Source: Bacteroidota bacterium (GTDB taxonomy: Bacteria > Bacteroidota > Bacteroidia > B-17B0 > Aurantibacillaceae). Taken from it: a stretch of 34,202 nt of DNA. The stretch lies in assembly GCA_025363015.1 (NCBI GenBank), contig JANYEQ010000107.1, positions 1-34,202 of the forward strand, read 5' to 3'. Both the position numbers and the translations under genes were made by a program. Shown here piece after piece: positions 1 through 7,122 of this stretch; the stretch's first letter is position 1; every line of letters starts with the position of its first letter. The notes under the pieces are model-generated. The model did not search any database. It was given only the letters and a program-made list of their open reading frames with translations, and was not told the origin of the DNA.

Positions 1-68
1 TTATTTTTTTCATTTGAATATCTAATTTTAAATTGTTAAAAATTTTTACTTATTAATTTTTGAGATGA

Positions 69-509
69 TTATTTCTCAGTATTTAAAGTAACGCCTTTAG
101 CTACAACTTTAATTTTAGAATTGTATTTTGTAAAAAATAATAACCATTTTCTAGTGTATTCTCTAGTTACACGTACGTTAGTTAAATAATCAAAATTTGG
201 GTTAGCATCTAATATTTTGTATACTGCTATTTGAGACGGAATGTCTAAACCAAAACCATTAACAATACCTTGGCGTAATTCGTGTTTAGCTTCGCCAACT
301 GCTTTTGCACCTTTTAAGTAACCACCTAAAGCTGACCAGCTTTTTACCTCTACTTCTGCACTTACATCTTTAGATAATTTGTAATCTGCGCGTGTAACTG
401 TCATACCTGGAAAAGGCACTGAGTTTTTAGACATTGAATTAATTTTTGCTGAGCAAGAAGCTAAAAACATAGCTGAAGCAGCAACTGCAATAATAAATAG
501 TTTTTTCAT
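69..509 (-). CDS. Small predicted lipoprotein, unknown function
   Basis: A 146-residue protein with a lipoprotein signal peptide: MKK start, hydrophobic core and lipobox FLASC with the acylated cysteine at residue 19. After cleavage about 127 residues remain, basic and without further membrane segments. The middle (VTRADYKLSKDVSAEVEVKSW) and the alternating hydrophobic pattern suggest a small beta-rich envelope protein. I do not recognise a named family. It lies downstream of mdh but is separated by a strong hairpin terminator (577-604). A perfect TAnnTTTG box (TATTTTTG, 552-559 on the minus strand) sits about 43 bases upstream of the ATG, so it is probably its own transcription unit. The reading frame and lipobox are secure; the function is unknown. 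Confidence 0.85.
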   Translation of the reverse strand: MKKLFIIAVAASAMFLASCSAKINSMSKNSVPFPGMTVTRADYKLSKDVSAEVEVKSWSALGGYLKGAKAVGEAKHELRQGIVNGFGLDIPSQIAVYKILDANPNFDYLTNVRVTREYTRKWLLFFTKYNSKIKVVAKGVTLNTEK

Positions 510-551
510 TTTGTTTGTTTTTGGGGTTTAAATTGTTTTAATAATTAACGG

Positions 552-559
552 CAAAAATA
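552..559 (-). promoter_or_regulatory. -7 promoter box for the small lipoprotein gene
   Basis: Reads TATTTTTG on the minus strand, a full match to the Bacteroidota -7 consensus TAnnTTTG, placed 43 bases before the ATG at 509. No TTG is found at the usual -33 distance, which is occupied by the terminator hairpin of the upstream gene. Confidence 0.45.
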
Positions 560-576
560 TACATACCTTTAAATAA

Positions 577-604
577 AAAAAATACCCACCAGTGGGTATT
601 TTTT
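577..604 (-). terminator. Rho-independent terminator after mdh
   Basis: A perfect 12-bp stem (AAAAAATACCCA paired with TGGGTATTTTTT) closes a 4-base loop. On the minus strand it is followed by a T-rich tail. It lies 38 bases past the mdh stop and separates mdh from the downstream lipoprotein. Confidence 0.8.
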
Positions 605-641
605 AAATTTTATTCCTATTTTACCAAAGGTGGTAATTTTT

Positions 642-1580
642 TTATGCTGTTTTCATTTCGTTTAAAACAGTATTCATGGCTCTTACTGCATCAGCACTTT
701 TTGCAAAAGCAGCTTGTTCATCTGCATTAAGTTTATAGTTTACAATTTTTTCCCAACCGTTAGCACCAATAATAACTGGCACTCCAAGGCAAATATCTTT
801 TTGTCCATACTCGCCATCTAAAAACACACAGCAAGGAAATAATTTTTTTTGGTCGTTTAAAATACTGTTTACTAATTGCGCAACCGATGCACCTGGGGCA
901 TACCAAGCGCTTGTGCCTAACATGCCAGTTAATGTTGCACCACCTACCATGGTGTCGGCAGCTACTTTTTTAAGCGCATCAGCATCTAAAAACTGAGAAA
1001 CAGGTACGCCAGTATAAGAAGCTAAACGTGTTAAAGGTATCATGGTTGTATCGCCATGGCCACCAATTACCACGCCGCTAATATCGCTTGCAGGGGCGTT
1101 TAACGCCTGCGATAAATAGCATTTAAAACGAGCGCTATCTAATATACCGCCCATACCAATTATACGATTTTTTGGTAATTTGCTTTCTTTTAAAGCTAAA
1201 TAGGTCATCGTATCCATTGGGTTACTAACAATTATTATAATGGCTTCGGGGCTGTGTTTTAAAACATTTTCGGTTACTGTTTTTACAATACCAGCATTAA
1301 TACCAATTAATTCTTCGCGGGTCATACCTGGTTTGCGAGGTATACCACTGGTTATAACTACTACTTTACTATTTGCTGTTTTAGCATAATCGTTAGTGCT
1401 ACCAGTAATTTTTGTATTAAAGCCGTTTAAAGTGGCAGTTTGCATTAAATCTAAAGCTTTACCTTCTGCAAAATTTTCTTTAATGTCTAAAATAACTACT
1501 TCGCTTGCAATGCTGTTAAGAGCAATATATTCGGCACATGTTGCGCCTACGTTTCCAGCTCCAATTATTGATACTTTCAT
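642..1580 (-). CDS. mdh: Malate dehydrogenase
   Basis: Catalyses NAD-dependent oxidation of malate to oxaloacetate in the cytosolic TCA cycle. The 312-residue length matches the LDH-like MDH family. Visible features: Rossmann motif GAGNVG at residues 7-12, the acidic residue D32 that selects NAD(H), the substrate-loop arginines R82 and R88 in IPRKPGMTREEL, N120 in VSNPMD, and the catalytic pair D148 and H175 (GGHGD) with R151. R82 in place of the glutamine of lactate dehydrogenase supports malate specificity. It lies 60 bases downstream of parB on the same strand with no obvious terminator between, so some readthrough from parAB is possible. A strong terminator follows it. The identification is secure. 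Confidence 0.97.
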   Translation of the reverse strand: MKVSIIGAGNVGATCAEYIALNSIASEVVILDIKENFAEGKALDLMQTATLNGFNTKITGSTNDYAKTANSKVVVITSGIPRKPGMTREELIGINAGIVKTVTENVLKHSPEAIIIIVSNPMDTMTYLALKESKLPKNRIIGMGGILDSARFKCYLSQALNAPASDISGVVIGGHGDTTMIPLTRLASYTGVPVSQFLDADALKKVAADTMVGGATLTGMLGTSAWYAPGASVAQLVNSILNDQKKLFPCCVFLDGEYGQKDICLGVPVIIGANGWEKIVNYKLNADEQAAFAKSADAVRAMNTVLNEMKTA

Positions 1581-1640
1581 AGGTTGATTTTTTATTTGTT
1601 AAGAATTTTTATAATTATTTGTGTAAATTAAAGTATTTTA

Positions 1641-2537
1641 TTATTCAATGCCAAAAAACGAAAGAATATTTTGTAATTCTTTATTATTATTAAATTTTAA
1701 ATTAATGTTTCCGCCGCCCTTACTGTTACGTGAAAATTGATACGATTTATCAAAAAGCTTATCTAGTTGTTTGGTAATAATTTTATCTTCGGTGGTTAAA
1801 GGTTTTTCGACGCGAGTAACTTTTGGCATTACTTTTATTTTTTCGCCACGGGCTAAATCTTCTATTTGCCTAACCGATAAATCTTGCTCTAAAGCCAATG
1901 CAAAAATGGCTAATTGCCTATCGTCGTTATCAATATTAATTAATGCTTTTGCGTGACCCATCGTTATTTCTCTATCGCGCAAGGCTTTTTGAATGGGCGC
2001 AGGCAATTTTAAAAGCCTTAAAAAATTTGTAACGGTACTACGTTGTTTGCCAACTTTTTCGCTTAATTGTTCTTGGGTTAAATTACATTCATCAATTAAA
2101 CGTTTGTAGGATAAGGATACTTCAATGGGGTCTAAATCTTCGCGTTGAATGTTTTCTACTAGTGCCATTTCTAACATGGCTTGGTCATCAGCAATACGAA
2201 TGTAAGCTGGCACATCGGTTAATCCAGCAATTTGCGAGGCTCTAAAACGGCGTTCGCCCGAAATTAATTGGTATTTATCATAGCCTAATTTACGTACTGT
2301 AAGGGGTTGAATGATACCGTGTTGTTTTATACTATCGCTTAATTCGTGTAGGGCTGTTTCTTCAAAATTACTACGTGGATTAAAGGGATTAGCTTCAATG
2401 TGCTTAATTTTTATTTGAGAGATAGTGTTAACAAGGGGGGTGTTTTCACCCACTTCTTTTGTGGTAATATCGGTTTTTGCATTTTGTAGTAAGGCGCTTA
2501 ATCCTCGGCCCAATGCAGGTTTTTTTATGTTACTCAT
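1641..2537 (-). CDS. parB: Chromosome-partitioning protein ParB (Spo0J family)
   Basis: Site-specific DNA-binding CTPase that loads at parS and works with ParA in origin segregation. Translated from the ATG at 2537 it is 298 residues. I chose this start because the protein then opens MSNIKKPALGRGLSALL, the conserved ParB N-terminus that stimulates ParA; the frame is open 63 bases further, but that extension only reads through a simple repeat. Visible parts: ParB/Srx nuclease-like domain with NPFNPR and the CTP-binding GERRFRA box, then NIQREDL and a helix-turn-helix region (LTQEQLSEKVGKQRSTV), and a short C-terminal dimerisation segment ending LSFFGIE. No parS-like TGTTTCACGTGAAACA is seen in the window. 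It follows parA across a repeat-rich 103-base gap. Confidence 0.95.
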   Translation of the reverse strand: MSNIKKPALGRGLSALLQNAKTDITTKEVGENTPLVNTISQIKIKHIEANPFNPRSNFEETALHELSDSIKQHGIIQPLTVRKLGYDKYQLISGERRFRASQIAGLTDVPAYIRIADDQAMLEMALVENIQREDLDPIEVSLSYKRLIDECNLTQEQLSEKVGKQRSTVTNFLRLLKLPAPIQKALRDREITMGHAKALINIDNDDRQLAIFALALEQDLSVRQIEDLARGEKIKVMPKVTRVEKPLTTEDKIITKQLDKLFDKSYQFSRNSKGGGNINLKFNNNKELQNILSFFGIE

Positions 2538-2640
2538 TTTTTTAAGTTTGAAAGTTAGGAAAGTTAGAAAAGTTAGGGGAGTTTTAGAGTTGTTATCCAA
2601 CTTTCTAAACTTTAATTTTTTTTAACTTTCTAAACTGTTA
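2538..2640 (-). repeat. Short tandem and inverted repeats in the parA-parB gap
   Basis: On the minus strand the parB leader contains AGTTTAGAAAGTT twice, then three tandem near-copies of CTAACTTT(T/C) that are approximately the reverse complement. The two blocks could fold into an imperfect stem of about 15 bp just before the parB ATG. The repeat explains why the parB frame appears extended upstream (a run of LTF residues). Confidence 0.6.
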
Positions 2641-3477
2641 TTAAATGTCTTCGCTTAGTTCTTCCTCTGATTCTTGTACTTTTATGACTCTATTTTTATC
2701 GCTAATTTTTGTTAGTCCGTTGCGTTGTAATATTTCGCGAGCTAAGTTTAAGTAACTAGTAGAACCTTTGCCAATAGCATCGTGCATAATAATTGTTTTA
2801 CCAAAACTTGGGGCTTCGGCTAGTTTGGTATTGCGTTGAATAAGGGTATCAAATACCATGTCTTGAAAATGGGTTTTAACTTCTTCTACAACTTGGTTAG
2901 CTAAGCGTAAACGCCCATCAAACATAGTAAGTAACACACCTTCAATATCTAAATTTGTATTTAAATGGGTTTGTACAATTTTAATAGTTTGTAATAATTT
3001 ACCCATTCCTTCTAACGCAAAATACTCGCATTGTACAGGTATAATAACGCTATCAGATGCACACAAAGAGTTTATAACGGTTAAGCCTAAGGATGGGCAG
3101 CAATCTACAATAATAAAATCGTACTTATCTTTTATTTTGTCAATTGCTTTTTTCATCATGTATTCACGATTTGTAAGGCTTACTAGCTCTAGTTCAACAC
3201 CTACTAAATCGGCATTGGTTGGTAGTAAAAACAAATTAGGAGTGTCTGTTTTTAAAATAACATCTTTAGGGTGTACACTATCAATTATACACTCGTACAA
3301 GCCTGCTGTTACTGAGGCGACATCAATGCCAACGCCAGATGTAGCATTTGATTGAGGGTCGGCATCAATTAATAATGTTTTGTATTCTAAAACAGCTAAA
3401 CTTGCTGCTAAGTTAATGGCAGTAGTAGTTTTACCTACGCCACCTTTTTGATTTGCTATTGCTATTATTTTTCCCAT
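2641..3477 (-). CDS. parA: Chromosome-partitioning ATPase ParA (Soj)
   Basis: MinD/ParA-family P-loop ATPase that binds the nucleoid non-specifically and drives ParB-parS segregation. The 278-residue protein begins MGKIIAIANQKGGVGKTTT: deviant Walker A with signature lysine K11 and K16, T17. Walker A' is DADPQSN around residue 39, and Walker B is IIVDCCPSLG. The length is that of chromosomal Soj-type proteins without an N-terminal HTH, as opposed to plasmid ParA with an HTH. The C-terminus is acidic (SEEELSEDI). It is followed by parB on the same strand, the normal chromosomal order. No clear -7 box is seen upstream; the 76-base gap to the UPF0173 gene holds a dispersed repeat. Confidence 0.96.
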   Translation of the reverse strand: MGKIIAIANQKGGVGKTTTAINLAASLAVLEYKTLLIDADPQSNATSGVGIDVASVTAGLYECIIDSVHPKDVILKTDTPNLFLLPTNADLVGVELELVSLTNREYMMKKAIDKIKDKYDFIIVDCCPSLGLTVINSLCASDSVIIPVQCEYFALEGMGKLLQTIKIVQTHLNTNLDIEGVLLTMFDGRLRLANQVVEEVKTHFQDMVFDTLIQRNTKLAEAPSFGKTIIMHDAIGKGSTSYLNLAREILQRNGLTKISDKNRVIKVQESEEELSEDI

Positions 3478-3512
3478 GTTAGTATAATTATAAGTTATAA
3501 ATTAAGATACTA

Positions 3513-3538
3513 CCCTTCGACTATGCTCAGGATGACAA
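3513..3538 (+). repeat. Dispersed hairpin repeat, copy A
   Basis: Core TTCGACTATGCTCA with flanks CCC and GGATGACAA; CCT pairs with AGG around the core. It lies alone between parA and the UPF0173 gene. It shares its core with the copies at 7037-7060 and 7091-7115. Confidence 0.6.
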
Positions 3539-3553
3539 CTTAGTTTATAGTTT

Positions 3554-4234
3554 TTATTTTGTTATTGTTTCGCCAATTGGCATTAATGTTAGTTTTTTAC
3601 CTTGTTGTTTAAATTTATTTATGGCCTCGTTTTTATCAATTTGTATAGATTCAAATGTGTCATAATGCATTCCAATTATATCATCGCACTTAATAAAGTT
3701 GCAGGCTATAATAGCGTTATCAACACCCATTGTATAATTATCGCCAATGGGTAAAAATGCAAAGTTAATGTTGCGATATTCGCCAATTAATTTCATATCG
3801 TAGGTTAAAGCGGTATCGCCTGCATAATAAAAACTACCTTCTGTACTTTCAATCACAAATCCCATTGCTGTGCCGCCATATGTTCCGTCGGGCATGCTAC
3901 TGCTATGTATTGCCACTACTGCTTTAATGTTACCAAATTCTAATTTTAACTTACCACCTATATTCATTGGGTGTGTGTTTTCAACACCTTTTCTTACCAA
4001 CCAATCGTTAATTTCGCCATTACAAATTACCTTTGCTTTTGTGTTTTTGGCAATGGCTTCCACATCGGCAATGTGATCTTCGTGCCCATGAGTAATTAAA
4101 ATATAATCGGCTTTTATGGCATTAATATTTATGTTTATAGCTAATTTGTTATGCGAAATAAATGGATCAAATAACAAGTGTTTGCCATTAATTTCAACTC
4201 CAAAACAAGAATGACCGTAATATGTAATGTTCAT
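3554..4234 (-). CDS. UPF0173-family metal-dependent hydrolase
   Basis: A 226-residue cytosolic protein of the metallo-beta-lactamase fold, UPF0173 (YtkL-like) branch. The zinc signature HxHxDH is present as H49, H51, D53, H54 (THGHEDH). The domain opens with the usual YYGHSCF strand, and further metal ligands are likely in the AIHSSSMPDG, YYAGDTAL and GMHYDTF segments. The family is widely conserved but its physiological substrate is unknown. It lies upstream of parA-parB on the same strand with a 76-base gap, so it may head that transcription unit, although the gap holds a repeat. The start ATG gives MNITYYGHS, typical of the family. The family call is secure; the substrate is not known. Confidence 0.92.
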   Translation of the reverse strand: MNITYYGHSCFGVEINGKHLLFDPFISHNKLAINININAIKADYILITHGHEDHIADVEAIAKNTKAKVICNGEINDWLVRKGVENTHPMNIGGKLKLEFGNIKAVVAIHSSSMPDGTYGGTAMGFVIESTEGSFYYAGDTALTYDMKLIGEYRNINFAFLPIGDNYTMGVDNAIIACNFIKCDDIIGMHYDTFESIQIDKNEAINKFKQQGKKLTLMPIGETITK

Positions 4235-4351
4235 AAAAAAATTAAGAAATAGTAAAAATGCTTTTTGTAAAGTTAAACTTATTACGAACTTTAAGTGTTG
4301 TTAGTTTTTAACAATAGGGCTTATAAGTTTAATAAAAATGTTAATAAAAAT

Positions 4352-4879
4352 ATGGATAAAATAGTTATAATAAATTGTACCAATCGCGCAAACAGCAATA
4401 GCTTAAAGATAAGTAAGTTGTACCAAAGCTTTTTAAAAGAAAAAAATGTAGATGCTCAAATTTTTGATTTTTGCGAATTACCTCAAACCATTGCTTTTAC
4501 AGAATTGTATGGTAATCGTAGCGACGGATATACGCAATTAATACAAAAATATATTGTGAATACCACAAAATTTATTTTTGTAGTACCCGAGTACAATGGT
4601 GGTTATCCAGGTATTTTAAAATTATTTTTAGATAGTATTTCGCCAAAAGAATGGGCAAACAAAAAGGCGTGTTTAGTAGGGGTAAGTAGTGGCCGCGCCG
4701 GAAATTTAAGAGGTATGGAGGATTTAACAGGTATTTTAAACTATTTAAAATTACATGTTTATCATACAAAGTTGCCAATATCAACAATAGATAAGGTATT
4801 AAACGAAGCTGGAAATTTTATTAGCGACGAACAAAAAAATGTAAGTATTGCTCAATTAGAAGGTTTTTTAGGCTTTTAA
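4352..4879 (+). CDS. NAD(P)H-dependent FMN reductase-like flavoprotein
   Basis: A 175-residue flavodoxin-fold oxidoreductase that would bind FMN and reduce flavin, quinone or other acceptors with NAD(P)H in the cytosol. Evidence: an N-terminal beta strand followed by a phosphate-binding loop (INCTNRANSNSLKIS) and the family signature VPEYNGGYPGILKLFLD in the middle, followed by KKACLVGVSSGRAGN. I chose the ATG at 4352 because the protein then begins directly with the first strand, MDKIVII; the in-frame ATG at 4295 would add an AT-rich, unlike-protein extension. Its 3' end overlaps the convergent seven-TM gene by 12 bases. It is divergent from the UPF0173 gene. The exact substrate is not predictable. 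Confidence 0.85.
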   Translation: MDKIVIINCTNRANSNSLKISKLYQSFLKEKNVDAQIFDFCELPQTIAFTELYGNRSDGYTQLIQKYIVNTTKFIFVVPEYNGGYPGILKLFLDSISPKEWANKKACLVGVSSGRAGNLRGMEDLTGILNYLKLHVYHTKLPISTIDKVLNEAGNFISDEQKNVSIAQLEGFLGF

Positions 4880-5536
4880 ACTTTTTAATTTTAGCAAAAT
4901 ACCTTTAACCATTATTATGGAAGAGATGAGTATAACAACATGTGCAATGTCTTTATAATTAAACCAATCACTTATTGATAATTTTAATGAATGAATTATA
5001 ATAGATATAAACGAAACTAAAATACCACCCGCAATCCACCCGCTACCAGTTTGTTTTTTAAAATAGGTTATGCTATGAGTAACTAGCGAATACATAAGTA
5101 CCAAGCCCGCATGGATTTTAATTAATAAAAAATCGTTATTAATTAAAGTAAAAATTAACAAAATTAAAACCCACGCCATTACAATATAAGTAGTGTATTT
5201 ATTTTGTTGAGGTTTATGAAGTAATAAACTAGTATTTGCGGCTTTAAAACAAAAGTAAATAGATAGTAACGAAAGGCTATTCATTAAAAAAATAACAGTA
5301 TTTAAAAATAAATTTCCTAGTTGGTAATGTACAACATGGGCAGTTGAGCCAAAGCAACTACTTATACCGAGTAATAAAAAAAAGTAAGCCCACTCGGTAG
5401 CTAATTTTGTGTTATATTTTTTTATTTTTATAAATGAGTAAACACAAAACGTTCCAATAAAACTATTGGTTAAAAGGGTTACGGGCTCAAAAATTTTTGC
5501 GTTGCCTAAGGGGATATATGTATAATCAAAATTCAA
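4868..5536 (-). CDS. Seven-transmembrane protein, possibly CREST-like hydrolase
   Basis: A 222-residue integral membrane protein with seven hydrophobic segments, roughly at residues 16-38, 48-70, 74-98, 110-130, 134-156, 162-184 and 195-216. Polar residues cluster at membrane edges: E17 and N24 in segment 1, S64, H67 and H70 (GSTAHVVH) in segment 2, H182 in segment 6 and N193, D196, H199 before segment 7. Seven helices with paired Ser/His/Asp resembles the CREST superfamily (alkaline ceramidase, PAQR, Per1), but the spacing Ser-x2-His differs from the usual Ser-x3-His, so this is inference. It is last in the minus-strand series after DUF3820 (33-base gap). The function is unproven. Confidence 0.7.
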   Translation of the reverse strand: MNFDYTYIPLGNAKIFEPVTLLTNSFIGTFCVYSFIKIKKYNTKLATEWAYFFLLLGISSCFGSTAHVVHYQLGNLFLNTVIFLMNSLSLLSIYFCFKAANTSLLLHKPQQNKYTTYIVMAWVLILLIFTLINNDFLLIKIHAGLVLMYSLVTHSITYFKKQTGSGWIAGGILVSFISIIIHSLKLSISDWFNYKDIAHVVILISSIIMVKGILLKLKSLKA

Positions 5537-5569
5537 AAAAATAATTATAAAAAATAAAAGGCAAAACTA

Positions 5570-5797
5570 CTATTTTTTATGCATTTTTTTAAGCGGTTCT
5601 AATAAATACTCTAACCCATTTAATTTTATTTCGTATAGGGTTTGTAATTGCATACCCAATTTACCTTGCGGAAACCCCTTGCCATTATACCAACTTAAAT
5701 AATATTCAGGTATATTGCAAAGTGTAACGTTTTTGTACTTGCCAAAAGGCATTTTTACAGTAACTAAATCTATTAATATTTGTGAGTCTGTTTCCAT
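5570..5797 (-). CDS. DUF3820 family small protein
   Basis: A 75-residue protein. The family signature is visible: MPFGKYKN at residues 16-23, then the IPEYYLSWY segment and a G-K-L-G turn before a helical C-terminus. DUF3820 proteins are small cytosolic proteins, sometimes annotated as putative quorum-sensing-regulated virulence factors on thin evidence. The MPFGKY core also resembles the end of some exonuclease-associated domains, which hints at nucleic-acid work, but this is not established. The ATG abuts the stop codon of the DUF1501 gene with no intervening base, so the two are almost certainly cotranscribed and possibly translationally coupled. No signal peptide or membrane segment is present. 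Confidence 0.82.
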   Translation of the reverse strand: METDSQILIDLVTVKMPFGKYKNVTLCNIPEYYLSWYNGKGFPQGKLGMQLQTLYEIKLNGLEYLLEPLKKMHKK

Positions 5798-6982
5798 TTA
5801 AATAATATCAAACGGATTTACATTTGCAGATACAATTTTAGTAGCATCGGTTTGTAACCAGTTTTGTAAAATATCTTTATAAATGCTTCTAAAATCAACA
5901 CTGTATTTTAAGTCTCCGTTATCTAAATTTGTTAAGTCGGGTGCTTGGTTTACAATTCCTTTCTTTTTTAAGTTTTTACCAAATAAAAATACATTACCAG
6001 CCGTGCCATGATCGGTACCTGTACTCGCATTTTCTTCTACTCTTCGGCCAAATTCGCTAAAGGTAAAAATTAAGGTATCGTCCCATTTATTTAGTTCTTT
6101 TAAATTTTTTATAAATGTGGCAACGGCTTCGGCATATTGGCTTAATACTTTGTTTTGTTTATCTACTTGTCCTGCATGCGTATCAAAGCCTCCCAAACTT
6201 ACATAATATACTTTTGTAGTAATTTCACTAGAAATAAAATTGGCAATATTTTTTAATTGATTTCCAATTTCGGTATTGGGATAAGTAAAGTTATTTGAAA
6301 TTATTTTGTTTTTTTCATATATATAACCTACACTACTTTGGGTTTCAATTAATGTTTTATAAAGGTATCCTTGATTATCTTCTGATAAGATATCATCATT
6401 TATAACGCTTACCAAATCATTAAAGTAGGGCGTTTTTACTTCTTTATACAATTGATTAATATTTTTTACTGCTAAGCCATTTAAGGTTTTACCTTTTAGG
6501 GCCAATGATAAATAATTATCTACTTCAATGGCTTCGTATGAGAATTTGCAGGAAGTATCTAAGTATCTTCCCAACCAACCCGACTGTAAAATTTGATTAC
6601 TATCGCTGGCAGTATGCCAAATATCCATACTTCTAAAGTGCGACCTATCTGGGTTTGGATATCCAACATTATTTACAATACTTAACTCGCCATTGTCATA
6701 AAATTCTTTAATTGGTAACAACACATTATTTAAGGCTAAATCTTTTTCTAACAAGGTTATTTTGTCGTTTTTTAAGCCAATGTGCGGACGTTTTTTAAAA
6801 TATAAATCGTTATTAAAAGGCACAATGGTATTTAACCAATCGTTACCTCCCGAAAACTGAATAACCACCAAGTTTTTTTGTGCGGGTAGGGTTACTATAT
6901 TTTGTAAAGGCTTTAAAAAACCAGGCAACATAAAATAACCGCTTGCAAGCGAACTTGTTTTTATAAAATTTCTTCTGTTCAT
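5798..6982 (-). CDS. DUF1501 family exported protein
   Basis: A 394-residue protein of the DUF1501 family, a sulfatase/alkaline-phosphatase-like fold found in Bacteroidota and Planctomycetes. The N-terminus MNRRNFIKTSS carries a twin-arginine motif and a hydrophobic stretch, consistent with Tat export of a folded, perhaps metal-bound, protein. Candidate metal-site segments are VIQFSGGNDW near residue 40, the NPDRSHFRSMDIWHTA region, the GGFDTHAGQ motif and GRRVEENASTGTDHGTAGN near residues 315-335; these are the conserved blocks of the family. It is directly downstream of a DUF1800 gene, its usual partner, separated here by a 140-base gap full of dispersed repeats. Biochemical activity is unknown. 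Confidence 0.92.
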   Translation of the reverse strand: MNRRNFIKTSSLASGYFMLPGFLKPLQNIVTLPAQKNLVVIQFSGGNDWLNTIVPFNNDLYFKKRPHIGLKNDKITLLEKDLALNNVLLPIKEFYDNGELSIVNNVGYPNPDRSHFRSMDIWHTASDSNQILQSGWLGRYLDTSCKFSYEAIEVDNYLSLALKGKTLNGLAVKNINQLYKEVKTPYFNDLVSVINDDILSEDNQGYLYKTLIETQSSVGYIYEKNKIISNNFTYPNTEIGNQLKNIANFISSEITTKVYYVSLGGFDTHAGQVDKQNKVLSQYAEAVATFIKNLKELNKWDDTLIFTFSEFGRRVEENASTGTDHGTAGNVFLFGKNLKKKGIVNQAPDLTNLDNGDLKYSVDFRSIYKDILQNWLQTDATKIVSANVNPFDII

Positions 6983-6994
6983 ACTCTTAATTTT

Positions 6995-7023
6995 ATCACC
7001 ACAGAGACACGGAGCAACTGAGG
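6995..7023 (+). repeat. Dispersed intergenic repeat of the CCACAGAGACACGGAG type
   Basis: ATCACCACAGAGACACGGAG followed by CAACTGAGG, in the DUF1501-DUF1800 gap. I recognise it as a short motif that recurs in intergenic DNA of many Bacteroidota; no second copy lies in this window. Confidence 0.4.
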
Positions 7024-7036
7024 TTTTTTTATTTTT

Positions 7037-7060
7037 TGGTGGTTGAGTTTATCGAAACCA
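7037..7060 (-). repeat. Dispersed hairpin repeat, copy B
   Basis: On the minus strand it reads GGTTTCGATAAACTCAACC, core TTCGATAAACTCA, with GGTT pairing with AACC. It is in opposite orientation to copy C, 31 bases away. Confidence 0.6.
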
Positions 7061-7090
7061 CATCTATTATTTTATTATAAATTATTATTT

Positions 7091-7115
7091 ATCGCTTCGA
7101 CAAGCTCAGCGACCA
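7091..7115 (+). repeat. Dispersed hairpin repeat, copy C
   Basis: Core TTCGACAAGCTCA flanked by CGC and GCG, giving the stem CGCT/AGCG. It lies just past the stop codon of the DUF1800 gene and could also act as a transcript-end hairpin. Confidence 0.6.
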
Positions 7116-7122
7116 AATAATA

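Noticed and set aside
1-13. Possible start of a minus-strand gene running off the left edge (ATG AAA AAA ATA on the minus strand).
   Set aside because: Only four codons are inside the window. It looks like the start of a signal peptide (MKKI), but poly-A runs give the same pattern by chance.
1396-1587. Open frames antisense to mdh, parA, glyS and other conserved genes.
   Set aside because: They are shadows of well-conserved coding sequences and have no signal peptide, motif or start context of their own.
2538-2640. A parS site or origin of replication near parAB.
   Set aside because: No TGTTTCACGTGAAACA-like palindrome or cluster of DnaA boxes was seen; the repeats there do not match either.
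4295-4351. Longer N-terminus of the flavin reductase.
   Set aside because: It adds 19 residues of AT-rich, Asn/Lys-rich sequence before the first beta strand; the start at 4352 is typical of the family.
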